A stretch of DNA of 64,000 nt. Source: Oceaniovalibus sp. ACAM 378. GTDB lineage: Bacteria > Pseudomonadota > Alphaproteobacteria > Rhodobacterales > Rhodobacteraceae. The stretch's first letter is position 1. Each line of letters begins with the position of its first letter. Below the pieces are notes generated by a model. The model worked only from the letters and a program-made list of their open reading frames with translations. It was not told the DNA's origin and did not search any database. Shown piece by piece: positions 7,604-16,457 of the stretch. Position numbers and translations under genes: made by a program. Location: assembly GCF_008085915.1 (NCBI RefSeq), contig NZ_VSJK01000001.1, positions 248,001-312,000 of the forward strand, in the 5' to 3' direction.

Positions 7604-8235
7604 AACGCCCCCTCTCGTTTCTTGACGTGGGCGTAGTATGCCCAAAGCCCCCGCGCCGCAACGGCCCGCCACGGCGCCCAGGGCCCGGCCAAGGCGCGCA
7701 TCTGGGTTTCGGTCGGACGCTCGGGCAGATCGAACAGCAGGCGCGCGGCCTCGACCACGGCCAGATCGCCCGCCGGCATGATATCCGCCCGCCCCAGCGC
7801 AAAGGCGGCATAGATATCGGCAGTCCAGCGTCCGATGCCAAGCTGCGCGGTCAACAGCGCGATCACCCGGTCGTCGGGCAGTGTCTCCAGCGCGCCGTAA
7901 TCCAGCGCCGCCACCGCCAGCGCCCGGGCATAGCGCGCCTTTTGCCGCGAGAATCCGGCATGTTTCAACGTCTCGTCATCGGCCGCCAACAGCGTTGCGG
8001 GATTGGTCAGCCCGGTTGCAACGCACCGCGCCCAGAAGGCCGAGGCCGAGGCGGTGCTGATCTGTTGCCCAGCGATTGCCTGCAACAGCGCCTCGAAACC
8101 GCCCGAACGGCGGCGCAGGGGCCATGGGCCGGTCACAGCCCAGACATCGGCGAACCGCGGCTCGATCCGGCCCAGCCAAGCGGCACCCTCGGCCACATCC
8201 GCATCAGTCTCGATCAGCCGCCCGATCTCTTTCAT
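7600..8235 (-). CDS. DNA-3-methyladenine glycosylase II (AlkA family)
   Basis: A 211-residue HhH-GPD superfamily glycosylase that should excise alkylated purines in base excision repair. Visible are the LLQAIAGQQIS helix near 55-65, the helix-hairpin-helix QLGIGRWTADIYAAFALGR near 135-153 and the catalytic aspartate shortly after (MPAGDLAV). The ATG at 8233-8235 overlaps the cobK stop (ATGA) and is preferred over the upstream in-frame start at 8250. Its gene neighbours have no repair function. Confidence 0.9.
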   Translation of the reverse strand: MKEIGRLIETDADVAEGAAWLGRIEPRFADVWAVTGPWPLRRRSGGFEALLQAIAGQQISTASASAFWARCVATGLTNPATLLAADDETLKHAGFSRQKARYARALAVAALDYGALETLPDDRVIALLTAQLGIGRWTADIYAAFALGRADIMPAGDLAVVEAARLLFDLPERPTETQMRALAGPWAPWRAVAARGLWAYYAHVKKREGAL

Positions 8236-8984
8236 GGCGAAACCGGACACTGCAATCCCTTCACCCAGCCAAGCGCATCCGCCACCGTTTCCAGTTGCAC
8301 CCCCAAGGGCTGTGACGGGCGGCGGATCATCGCGACGGGCAGGTTCAGTTGCCGCGCCGCATCCAGCTTTGTCCGGCTGGCATCACCGCCGGCATTTTTC
8401 ACGATCAGCCAGTCGATGGACAGTCTTCGGAACAGGGCGACCTCCTGCGCCACCGTAAACGGCGGACGCCCCGGCAGGAAATACCCCTGCGGCAGAGGAA
8501 ATGGCCCGGACGAAGCGTCGATCTGCCGACAAATCATCATCCGGTCGCCCATTCCGATGTATCGTTCCAGAGTTTGCCGGCCAGTGGCGACGAAGACCTG
8601 CGCGCCGGGGGGAATGTGCTGTGCGGCCTCGGATTCGTCGTTCAGTGTGGTCCAGCGATCGCCCGGCCCGGGGGTCCAGCCGGGACGCAGGACCTGAGCG
8701 CAGGGCAGACCCAGTTTGCTGCACAGATCCCGGGTGCGATGGGACATTTCCACGGCAAAGGGATGGGTCGCGTCCAGAACGGCATCGATCCCCTCGCGCG
8801 CAAGATATGCCGTGAAACCGTCACTGCCGCCGAACCCGCCGATCCGCGTTGTGACCCCCAAGGGGCGCGCCATACGCGTGCCCGAGGCGAGCGAGACGAT
8901 CACCTCAATGCGCGGATTTCCCGCCAGCGCCGCAGCGATTTCGCGCGCCTCGGTCGTACCGGCAAGCAGCAGCAGGCGCATCAT
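8232..8984 (-). CDS. cobK: precorrin-6A reductase CobK
   Basis: A 250-residue member of the CobK/CbiJ family, which reduces precorrin-6A to dihydroprecorrin-6 in cobalamin biosynthesis. The N-terminus MMRLLLLAGTTEAREIAAAL is the family nucleotide-binding motif. Further family segments are DATHPFAVEMS near 75-85, a VFVATGRQTLE-like stretch near 135 and LIVKNAGGDASRTKLDAA near 200. The start is one of two adjacent ATGs at 8979-8984. No other cobalamin genes lie next to it, and no cobalamin riboswitch is visible upstream. The product would support the cobalamin-dependent methyl transfer cluster at 21-27 kb. Confidence 0.92.
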   Translation of the reverse strand: MMRLLLLAGTTEAREIAAALAGNPRIEVIVSLASGTRMARPLGVTTRIGGFGGSDGFTAYLAREGIDAVLDATHPFAVEMSHRTRDLCSKLGLPCAQVLRPGWTPGPGDRWTTLNDESEAAQHIPPGAQVFVATGRQTLERYIGMGDRMMICRQIDASSGPFPLPQGYFLPGRPPFTVAQEVALFRRLSIDWLIVKNAGGDASRTKLDAARQLNLPVAMIRRPSQPLGVQLETVADALGWVKGLQCPVSP

Positions 8985-9438
8985 CCGGACACCGCCCGAG
9001 ACTTTGCGCAATGGTCGCAGACGCCTCTGAGGTCGATACCGTCGCGCGTCCTATCCGGGGTCGGTGCTTTGTTCCGGGGCTGCACCATGGGCACCCAATC
9101 GTCAGATGCGAAGACCCACAGCCGCGCCGCCCGCCTTGCGGCAGAAGCACTGGCATTGGCGCCCAAGGTCAAGCCCCGGCGCAGCTTTCTGATCGGCGGC
9201 GTCATGACAGCCATCCTACGCCGCCGCACCTGCCGCCTGCAATGTGGCAGACAGGGTTTGCCGCCCCTGCCCCTCAGGGCAAAGGAACGTGACGTCTTGA
9301 ACTCTTGCTGCCCACGGGTCTCTATTGCGGGACAGTGACAGACACCGATCGTCGGAGGCCGTCACAGGCGGTGTCAGGACGTCCTGTGTGGCTGCCTGGC
9401 CTCTTTTCTTCCTTCTGCGTCGCGAGTATGGCCAAGTT
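8985..9438. other. 454-base region between cobK and the MFS gene, no confident gene
   Basis: This divergent gap must hold promoters for cobK (minus) and the MFS gene (plus). Short frames exist on both strands, for example a minus frame over 8981-9229 and a plus frame from 9087, but neither shows a recognisable motif or good ribosome site. I looked for the conserved B12-box of cobalamin riboswitches on both strands and did not find it. Confidence 0.5.
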
Positions 9439-10647
9439 ATGAGCACGAAACAGAACGCCCGCCGCAACGTCTGGATCCTGGTCGCCGCACAGGCGATTCT
9501 CGGGGCGCAGATGCCGATAATTTTCACCATTGGCGGGCTTGCCGGACAATCACTGGCCAGCAATATCTGTTTCGCCACCCTGCCGATTTCGATGATCGTG
9601 CTGGGCAATATGATTTGTGCCACGCCGATTTCCGCCTTCATGCAGAAATACGGGCGGCGTGCCGGGTTCTGGTTGGGCACGGCGGGCGGATCTCTAGGCG
9701 CGGCAACTGGCGCTTATGGGCTGTATATCTCCAGCTTTACGGTGTTCCTCATTGGATCACTGCTTACCGGTATCTATATGTCGGCGCAGGGTTTTTACCG
9801 CTTTGCCGCCGCCGACAGCGCCGATGACGAATTCCGGCCCAAGGCGATTTCCTATGTCATGGCGGGGGGGCTGTTTTCCGCGTTCATCGGCCCGCAACTG
9901 GTCAAACTGACAGCGGATGCGATGGTCGTGCCGTTTCTTGGCAGCTATCTTGCGGTGATTGCGCTGAACGTAGTCGGATCGGCCCTGTTCCTTGGTCTGA
10001 AGATCCCCAAACCGCCCTCGCCTGTTGCGGGCGAATCGCTGGGGCGGACCCGTTGGCAACTGCTGACCACGCCGCGTATCGCGGTCGCGATCATCTGCGC
10101 CATGGTCAGCTATGCGTTGATGAATCTGGTGATGACGTCGACGCCGCTGGCGGTGGTTGGCTGCGGATATACCAAGAACGACGCCGCAGATATCGTGTCG
10201 GCCCATGTGATCGCCATGTTCCTGCCGTCCTTCTTTACCGGCCATGTGATCGCCCGCTTTGGGGTCGAACGGGTGGTTGGCCTTGGACTTGCCATTCTGG
10301 CCGCCGCCGGAGTCGTGGGGCTTTCGGGGGTCGAATTGCCGAACTTCTTTGCGGCTCTGATGCTGCTCGGGATCGGCTGGAATTTCGGCTTTATCGGCGC
10401 CACCACAATGCTGGCCGGTGCGCATTCCCCGGCCGAGCGTGGTCGGGTGCAGGGGATGAACGACATGATCGTGTTCGGTTGTGTCACCATCGCATCGCTG
10501 GCTTCGGGCGGGTTGATGAACTGTTCCGGCGGCACCCCCGAGGCCGGGTGGAGCTCCGTGAACTATGCCATGGTGCCGTTTTTGGTTCTGGCCGGTGGTG
10601 CGTTGATCTGGCTGGCGCTGCACAAGCGGCGCAACGTTGCGATCTGA
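9439..10647 (+). CDS. MFS transporter
   Basis: A 402-residue inner-membrane carrier of the major facilitator superfamily with about 12 hydrophobic segments. The cytoplasmic loop between helices 2 and 3 carries the MFS motif A remnant MQKYGRRAGFWLG near 65-77. A second basic loop occurs midway (ARFGVERVVGLG). The substrate is unknown. A frame opens at 9325, but the ATG at 9439 starts directly before the first helix (MSTKQNARRNVWILVAAQ) and is the better start. It is a single gene, convergent with the squalene/phytoene-synthase-like gene. Confidence 0.9.
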   Translation: MSTKQNARRNVWILVAAQAILGAQMPIIFTIGGLAGQSLASNICFATLPISMIVLGNMICATPISAFMQKYGRRAGFWLGTAGGSLGAATGAYGLYISSFTVFLIGSLLTGIYMSAQGFYRFAAADSADDEFRPKAISYVMAGGLFSAFIGPQLVKLTADAMVVPFLGSYLAVIALNVVGSALFLGLKIPKPPSPVAGESLGRTRWQLLTTPRIAVAIICAMVSYALMNLVMTSTPLAVVGCGYTKNDAADIVSAHVIAMFLPSFFTGHVIARFGVERVVGLGLAILAAAGVVGLSGVELPNFFAALMLLGIGWNFGFIGATTMLAGAHSPAERGRVQGMNDMIVFGCVTIASLASGGLMNCSGGTPEAGWSSVNYAMVPFLVLAGGALIWLALHKRRNVAI

Positions 10648-10731
10648 AGCCGGATCGTGACCTGAAAACGGCCGAGCCGAAACGCGCCTGATCTTGGGGC
10701 GGCTTTCGGTTCATTCCATGGTCCCCCGGCC

Positions 10732-11502
10732 CTAAACTCCGAAGAGTTGCGCGCGCAACAGACCGGCACGGCGGGCAAATTCCGCCCCTTGCAACCGCCC
10801 TTCAATCACCGCTGCCGGATCACGCAGAGAGTGGCGCAGAATACCCCGCGCCCGCCAGACCGACAGCGCCGCATGGCGCAGCGCGCCTGACTGAGCCTTG
10901 CGGTTACTCTCGAACCGTTTCAAATAGATGTCGGATTGTTCGGCGATCCATGGCTCTGCGTCCTGCGGCAAAGGCTGCTTGCCCGCCGCGATCAGCGCAG
11001 GCACCGCCAGAAGATAGTTGGCGAAAGCGCCGACCGATCCAAGCGCCTGCGCTTGTTCGTGTTCCTCAGCGCCAGCGCCCAGCGCACTGGCCGCCACCCG
11101 CATCAGCCCCCCACCCGTATCCGACAGGTACGAGTCGATTGCCGCCGCGTTTTCAAACGGGTCACTGTCGATGTCCGACCGGCGCGCGACAATCAAACGA
11201 TCAAGCCGCCCGGTGCCCTCGTCCGCCGCCAGCCCTGCCAGTGAATGCGCCAAAGGCACAACAACCTCGTGGCGCCGCAACACGCCTCCTGCCGCGATTT
11301 CTTCCAGCGCATCGCGCCACCATTGCAGGCGCATTTCGGCGATCATCGATTCTTTCGTCACCCATGGCGCCCGCGCCACCTCGACGTTGAACGCATAGAT
11401 CGGAAACAGCACAGCACGCGCCGCCGGGGGCGCCGCCATGACCGCCAGAAACCGGTCAGGATCGCCCTTTTTGACCATCTCGGCGCAGGCTTGCAGGGTC
11501 AT
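10732..11502 (-). CDS. squalene/phytoene synthase family protein
   Basis: A 256-residue protein of the squalene/phytoene synthase fold. An aspartate-rich helix segment is visible (RLQWWRDALEEIAAG near 55-70), and the second region reads YLSDTGGGLMRVAA near 120. The classical DxxxD motifs are incomplete: the usual first DDxxD-like site is replaced by NVEVARAPWV. Shorter homologues of this kind (NDUFAF6-like) are linked to respiratory complex I assembly rather than carotenoid synthesis. No carotenoid genes are nearby, so that role is a reasonable alternative. The ATG at 11502 is preferred over the upstream frame start at 11637. Confidence 0.8.
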   Translation of the reverse strand: MTLQACAEMVKKGDPDRFLAVMAAPPAARAVLFPIYAFNVEVARAPWVTKESMIAEMRLQWWRDALEEIAAGGVLRRHEVVVPLAHSLAGLAADEGTGRLDRLIVARRSDIDSDPFENAAAIDSYLSDTGGGLMRVAASALGAGAEEHEQAQALGSVGAFANYLLAVPALIAAGKQPLPQDAEPWIAEQSDIYLKRFESNRKAQSGALRHAALSVWRARGILRHSLRDPAAVIEGRLQGAEFARRAGLLRAQLFGV

Positions 11503-11584
11503 TCGGGCTGCCCCGTCAGTTGAATGTCGCGGCGCAAACCCGATCTCACGCCCAGCAAATCTGCGTCTGGCTGCATGAACGGCC

Positions 11585-13207
11585 TCATGTTGCACCCTCG
11601 CCCGTATCGCGCACGAGTTTCCAGTTGATCGCATCAAGCAGCGCCTCGAAACTGGCGTCGACGATATTGGGCGACACGCCCACCGTCGACCAGCGGCGGC
11701 CCTGTGAATCCTCGCTGTCGATGATCACGCGGGTCACGGCCTCGGTGCCGCCCTGAGTGATGCGCACCTTGAAATCCACCAGCCGCATGTCGTCGATCAT
11801 CGCCTGATAGGGCCCCAGATCCTTGGACAGCGCCTTGGAGAGCGCGTTGACCGGGCCGCGGTCGCTGCCGCTGTCGTCCATGGATTCACTGACCGACAGC
11901 ATTTTGGTGTCGCCGATCTTGACCACGACGACCGCCTCGGACAGGCTGATCATCTTGTTATATTTGTTCTTTCGCCGCTCGATCGTGACGCGGTACCGTT
12001 TTACTTCGAAAAATGCCGGCAACAGGCCCAGCTCGTGGCGCGCGATCAGCTCGAAACTGGCCTGCGCGGTGTCAAAGGAATATCCCGCATCCTCGCGCTC
12101 CTTCACCGCGTCCAGAATCCGCCCCAGCGCCGGATCGCCTGCGGGCACAGTCAGCCCCATGTCGGCCAGCCGGGCGCGCAGATTGCTTTGCCCGGCCTGA
12201 TTGCTCATCGGGACAATGCGCGCATTGCCCACCACGGCGGGATCGATATGTTCATAGGTCGTGGGGTCTTTGAGGATCGCGCTGGCATGCAGCCCGGCCT
12301 TGTGCGCAAAGGCGCTGGCCCCAACATAGGGCGCGCCACGCACCGGCACCCGGTTCAGGATATCATCAAGCCGCCGTGACACCCGCGTCAGCCCGGCCAG
12401 CGCGGTTTCATCCACGCCGATGGTAAACCGGCTGCGATAGGGTTCCTTCAACATCAGCGTCGGGATCAGCGTCGTCAGGTCGGCATTGCCGCACCGCTCG
12501 CCCAACCCGTTCAGCGTCCCCTGCACCTGCCGCGCGCCCGCATCGATCGCCGCCAGCGTTCCGGCCACGGCGTTGCCGGTATCGTCATGGGTGTGAATGC
12601 CCAGCCGGTCGCCGGGAATCCCTGCCGCGATCACCGCCGCCACGATCCGCCCGATGTCGCCGGGCAAAGTGCCGCCGTTGGTGTCACAAAGCACGATCCA
12701 GCGCGCGCCTGCATCCTTCGCCGCCTGCAGACAGGCCAGCGCATAGTCAGGATCGGCGCCATATCCGTCAAAGAAATGCTCGGCATCGAACAGCGCCTCG
12801 CGTCCCTGAGCGACCAGATGTGCGACGGAGGCGCGGATATTCTCAAGGTTCTCGTCTTGGGTGATGCCCAGCGCGGTTTCCACATGGAACACATGGGTTT
12901 TGCCCACCAGACAGACGGCGGGCGTGTTTGCGTTCAGGACCGCCGCCAGCACTTCGTCGTTGTCCGCGCTGCGCCCGACCCGTTTGGTCATGCCAAAGGC
13001 GCAAAATGTGGCGCGCAACTGTGGCGGAGCCTCGAAAAACGCTGAATCCGTGGGGTTTGCGCCGGGCCAGCCGCCTTCGACATAGTCGACACCCAACCCA
13101 TCCAGCATCTGCGCGATGGTGTGTTTCTCGCCGGTGGAGAACTGCACCCCCTGCGTCTGCTGACCATCGCGCAGGGTGGTGTCGTAGAGATAGAGGCGTT
13201 CAGTCAT
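11585..13207 (-). CDS. cimA: citramalate synthase CimA
   Basis: A 540-residue enzyme of the isopropylmalate synthase/citramalate synthase family, making (R)-citramalate from pyruvate and acetyl-CoA for isoleucine synthesis. The catalytic TIM barrel begins LYDTTLRDGQQTQGV (residues 7-21). The metal-binding histidine pair lies in GIHTHDDTGNAVAG near 203-216, followed by GTLNGLGERCGNADL. The barrel linker GLHASAIL occurs near 310 and a LeuA-type dimer/allosteric domain ends the protein. The length and the opening motif favour CimA over LeuA. It is alone on its strand, 91 bases from cysS. Confidence 0.93.
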   Translation of the reverse strand: MTERLYLYDTTLRDGQQTQGVQFSTGEKHTIAQMLDGLGVDYVEGGWPGANPTDSAFFEAPPQLRATFCAFGMTKRVGRSADNDEVLAAVLNANTPAVCLVGKTHVFHVETALGITQDENLENIRASVAHLVAQGREALFDAEHFFDGYGADPDYALACLQAAKDAGARWIVLCDTNGGTLPGDIGRIVAAVIAAGIPGDRLGIHTHDDTGNAVAGTLAAIDAGARQVQGTLNGLGERCGNADLTTLIPTLMLKEPYRSRFTIGVDETALAGLTRVSRRLDDILNRVPVRGAPYVGASAFAHKAGLHASAILKDPTTYEHIDPAVVGNARIVPMSNQAGQSNLRARLADMGLTVPAGDPALGRILDAVKEREDAGYSFDTAQASFELIARHELGLLPAFFEVKRYRVTIERRKNKYNKMISLSEAVVVVKIGDTKMLSVSESMDDSGSDRGPVNALSKALSKDLGPYQAMIDDMRLVDFKVRITQGGTEAVTRVIIDSEDSQGRRWSTVGVSPNIVDASFEALLDAINWKLVRDTGEGAT

Positions 13208-13297
13208 GGGGCGACTCCAGATACGATTCAGAACAACAAAAGGCAGCCCGCCGCCACGGGTGAAACAGAAGCCGGGCGAGAGCTGCCAGTGTTGTGA

Positions 13298-14728
13298 TCA
13301 CTTGAACGACTCAAGCTGCGCGATGTCGAAGTTTGGTCCCGGCACCCATGTCACCGCCCCCTTCACGTCCGCGACCTGCACGCCTGAAGCGTTCAGCACT
13401 TCGCGCAACCGGTCCGCCTCGGCCCAATCCTTGGCCTCGCGCGCTTTTTGCCGCTGGACAAGAATGTCGTCGACCACCGGCCCCACCCAGTCAGGCAGTG
13501 CATCACCCTGCGATGTCGACAGTTCGAGAACGTCCCAATCCCTGACCAAACCCAGCATTTCCAACGCATACGCCAGCCCGACCAGCCCATAGGCCGTCTT
13601 GGCCTTGGACAGCAGATGCAGGCGCGCCATCACCCCCGGCGTGTTCATATCACTGGACAGATTGCCGATGACCTCGTGATCGGCAGTCCAGTCGCCGCTG
13701 GCTTTCAGCTTGGCCACCATCCCGGGGGAATAGCCATGTTTGCGCAGTACCGAGAGCCAGCCTGTCAGCGTCGCCTCGGCCTCGCGCCGCTTGTCCTCGG
13801 TCCAATCCATCGGCTTGCGATAATGCGTCGACAGAAAGACAAAGCGGATCACCTCACCCGGGACGCCCTGATCCAGCAGATCGCGCACGGTGAAGAAGTT
13901 GCCAAGACTCTTGGACATCTTCCGTCCCTCGACCAGCAGCATTTCATTGTGCAGCCAGATCTGCGCCATCTCATGCTCGGGATGGGCACAGGCGCTTTGG
14001 GCGATCTCGTTCTCGTGGTGCGGGAACATCAGATCGTTGCCACCGCCATGGATGTCAAACGACTCTCCCAGCAGCGCGCCCGCCATGGCGGAACATTCGA
14101 TATGCCAGCCGGGACGCCCGGTGCCCCAGGGCGAGTCCCACCCGGGCTGCCCGTCATCCGACGGCTTCCACAATACGAAATCCATCGGATCACGCTTGTA
14201 TGGTGCCACTTCGACCCGCGCACCGGCGATCATATCATCGACAGTCCGTCCCGACAGCGCGCCATACTCGGGATAACTCGCAACCGAGAATAACACATGC
14301 CCATCGGCGGCATAGGCGTTGCCCGATGCGATCAGACCTTCGATCATCGTCACCATTTGTGCGATATATTCAGTGGCGCGCGGCGAATGGTCGGGTGTCA
14401 GGTTGCCCAGCGCGGCCATGTCTTCGATGTACCACGCCGCCGTCTCATCCGTGATCTCGCGGATCGAGCGGCCCGTCTCGGCGGCCCGCGCGTTGATCTT
14501 GTCATCCACGTCAGTGATGTTGCGCACATAGGTGACGTGATCCGCGCCGTAAGTGTGGCGCAGCAGGCGGTACAGCACATCGAACACGATGGCCGGGCGC
14601 GCATTGCCCATATGGGCGCGGTCATAAACCGTGGGCCCGCAGACATACATCCGCACGTTTTCAGGATCGAGCGGGGTGAAAACCTCGCGCGTGCGGGTCT
14701 TGGTGTTGTGCAGTCTGATCTCGGTCAT
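13298..14728 (-). CDS. cysS: cysteinyl-tRNA synthetase
   Basis: A class I aminoacyl-tRNA synthetase of 476 residues that charges tRNA-Cys. The zinc and HIGH region reads [18 protein letters not shown] near 27-44, where HMGN is the usual variant of HIGH in CysRS. The KMSKS loop is KMSKSLGN near 270-277. Zinc ligands are in WHIECSAMA and HHENEIAQS. The C-terminal anticodon-binding part is complete. The ATG at 14726-14728 gives the normal family start ([12 protein letters not shown]); the frame upstream of it is not conserved. Confidence 0.96.
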   Translation of the reverse strand: MTEIRLHNTKTRTREVFTPLDPENVRMYVCGPTVYDRAHMGNARPAIVFDVLYRLLRHTYGADHVTYVRNITDVDDKINARAAETGRSIREITDETAAWYIEDMAALGNLTPDHSPRATEYIAQMVTMIEGLIASGNAYAADGHVLFSVASYPEYGALSGRTVDDMIAGARVEVAPYKRDPMDFVLWKPSDDGQPGWDSPWGTGRPGWHIECSAMAGALLGESFDIHGGGNDLMFPHHENEIAQSACAHPEHEMAQIWLHNEMLLVEGRKMSKSLGNFFTVRDLLDQGVPGEVIRFVFLSTHYRKPMDWTEDKRREAEATLTGWLSVLRKHGYSPGMVAKLKASGDWTADHEVIGNLSSDMNTPGVMARLHLLSKAKTAYGLVGLAYALEMLGLVRDWDVLELSTSQGDALPDWVGPVVDDILVQRQKAREAKDWAEADRLREVLNASGVQVADVKGAVTWVPGPNFDIAQLESFK

Positions 14729-15041
14729 GTACCTTGCCCTGTTCTCGAACCCCCGGTGGCCCGGACATTCCGGACACGCGCGACCCCGCGGCGGGCTTAA
14801 CAACTTCGGCAAAGTTTGGAAACGTCGAAGACCGGCCCGCGTGACGATGTCAGCGGATAATACAGCGCGTGATATGTGCCGGTGCGTTCATCCGCCCCAT
14901 CTAACAGCGTCGGGCGGCGGGCGCAATCGGGGTGCGAAGGCGGCGCGGCAGGTCTTCGCGCGCGTGTCATTGCAGGGTTATCGGGCGGATCTTGGCGATT
15001 TAATCTTGCCCAGCGGACCTCCGCGCGACACTCTCGCCGCC
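14729..15041. other. 313-base divergent gap between cysS and the MmcQ-family gene
   Basis: Both flanking genes read outward, so promoters for both should lie here. I see no recognisable gene, strong hairpin or riboswitch. A T-box leader, common for cysS in Firmicutes, is not present and not expected in this group. Confidence 0.5.
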
Positions 15042-15410
15042 ATGAGCCACGCTTACGTCAACCGTCTGTGCGCCACCTTGCCCGGTGCAGAATGCTGTGA
15101 CCCTTGGGGCGGTGGCCATGACGTGTGGAAGGTGGGCGGAAAAATGTTCGTCTCTATCGGTACGATGGACACTGGCATGTCGGTGAAATGCCCCGATATC
15201 GAAACTGCCGCCATGCTGATCGATGCCGGAGAAGGTGAACGCGCGCCGTATTTTCACCGCTCATGGATCCATGTGCCCTGGGGGGCGGATGAGACGGTGT
15301 TGCGCCACAGGATCGAGAATTCGTATCGTTTGATCCGCGCAGGGCTGACGAAAAAGGCACAGGCGGCGCTGGCTGCATTTCCCGAAGACTGGCCGGATCG
15401 CAAAGCCTGA
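15042..15410 (+). CDS. MmcQ/YjbR family DNA-binding-like protein
   Basis: A 122-residue cytoplasmic protein of the MmcQ/YjbR (CyaY-like fold) family. Family features are the N-terminal CATLPGAECCDPWGGG segment, the HDVWKVGGKMFVSIG strand pair near 26-40 and the C-terminal SYRLIRAGLTKKAQAAL helix. The function of the family is poorly defined and no catalytic residues are known. A longer frame from 14631 overlaps cysS on the other strand. The ATG at 15042 gives the typical length. Confidence 0.85.
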   Translation: MSHAYVNRLCATLPGAECCDPWGGGHDVWKVGGKMFVSIGTMDTGMSVKCPDIETAAMLIDAGEGERAPYFHRSWIHVPWGADETVLRHRIENSYRLIRAGLTKKAQAALAAFPEDWPDRKA

Positions 15411-15517
15411 CGCGGCCGATCACCGCAAACGCCGGACATATCCGCCCCAAGTGGTTTGACAATCCGCCTTGCCCCGTGCCCCAAGGTTGTCTTGAGCGGC
15501 AGTGACACGAGGCGCAG

Positions 15518-15634
15518 ATGCAGTTTTCACGAGGGACCAACCTCGGTTCGGTGAGCAACGGTGAAATATACCCGAAAAGCCGCGTGACCCTGGACGACCC
15601 CAGCTCATCATCGCGCTGCAACACCTCTATCTAG
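15518..15634 (+). CDS. possible 38-residue small ORF before the isocitrate-lyase-like gene
   Basis: An ATG at 15518 is preceded by GAGG with a five-base spacer, a fair ribosome site. The frame runs 38 codons to a TAG 13 bases before the next start. The peptide is polar (NGEIYPKSR in the middle, a serine run near the end) and matches nothing I know. It could be a leader peptide or chance. Confidence 0.25.
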   Translation: MQFSRGTNLGSVSNGEIYPKSRVTLDDPSSSSRCNTSI

Positions 15635-15647
15635 CGAAAGGGCTGAC

Positions 15648-16457
15648 ATGACATTCCGCGACATGCACAAAAAGGGCGATCCGTTTATTCTGGCCAATGC
15701 CTGGGACATCGGATCGGCAAAGATGCTGGTGGCGCTGGGGGCAAAGGCCATCGCCACGTCCTCTGCCGCCCATGGATTCACGCTGGGCCTGCCCGACGGC
15801 ACGGTGACGCGCGACCTCGCGCTGAGCCACGCCGAAACTTTGGTCGCCGCCGTGAATGTTCCGGTGCAGGGCGATTTCGAAAATGGCTGGGGCGATGACC
15901 CCGATACCGTGGCCGAAACCGTGCGGCTGGCTGCTGAAATCGGGCTGGCCGGTATCTGTATCGAAGATACGGTGCTGCCCGGACAGGCCCCTTATGACCG
16001 CGCACTCGCCGTCGAGCGGATCTGCGCCGCCGCCGCAGCCGCCCGCGCCTTGCCCCGCGATTTCTTTCTGGTGGCCCGCGCCGATGGCTGTCTGACCGAC
16101 GGATATGACCTGTCCGAAGCGCTGGCGCGGGTGCGCGGATATGACAAGGCCGGAGCCGATGGCGTCTATGTGCCCGCCCCCGGCACGCTGGCCGATCTTG
16201 CGGCCGTGGTGGCAGCCACGGACAAGCCGGTGAACGCGCTGGCGGCGGGGCCGTTCCTGTCGCACAATCGCGCCGATTTCGCCGCCATCGGGGTGGCACG
16301 CATATCGCTGGGCTCCTCCCTTGCCCGCGCCACCCATCGTGTCATCCGCGATGCGGGCAAGGCGATGTTCGGCGCGGGGGATTTTTCGCCCATGGCGAAC
16401 GGGCTGAGCGCGGCCGAGGTTGACGGTTATCTGAAGGACAAGACGAATGAACCATGA
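15648..16457 (+). CDS. isocitrate lyase / PEP mutase family protein
   Basis: A 269-residue TIM-barrel enzyme of the isocitrate lyase/phosphoenolpyruvate mutase superfamily. Metal and substrate motifs are DFENGWGDDPDTVAETV near 79-95, GICIEDT near 105-111 and FFLVARADG near 142-150. It lacks the KKCGH motif of true isocitrate lyases, so it more likely acts on a 2-oxo or 2-hydroxy acid, for instance C-C or P-C bond cleavage of a small acid. The next gene overlaps its end by 11 bases, so it is co-translated with a PLP decarboxylase. Confidence 0.88.
   Translation: MTFRDMHKKGDPFILANAWDIGSAKMLVALGAKAIATSSAAHGFTLGLPDGTVTRDLALSHAETLVAAVNVPVQGDFENGWGDDPDTVAETVRLAAEIGLAGICIEDTVLPGQAPYDRALAVERICAAAAAARALPRDFFLVARADGCLTDGYDLSEALARVRGYDKAGADGVYVPAPGTLADLAAVVAATDKPVNALAAGPFLSHNRADFAAIGVARISLGSSLARATHRVIRDAGKAMFGAGDFSPMANGLSAAEVDGYLKDKTNEP

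Noticed and set aside
7219-8697. 492-residue open frame on the plus strand
   Set aside because: Antisense to the esterase, glycosylase and cobK genes. The translation is Pro/Arg/Ser rich without domains.
8985-9438. Possible cobalamin riboswitch upstream of cobK
   Set aside because: The conserved B12-box and GCCACTG core were not found on either strand.
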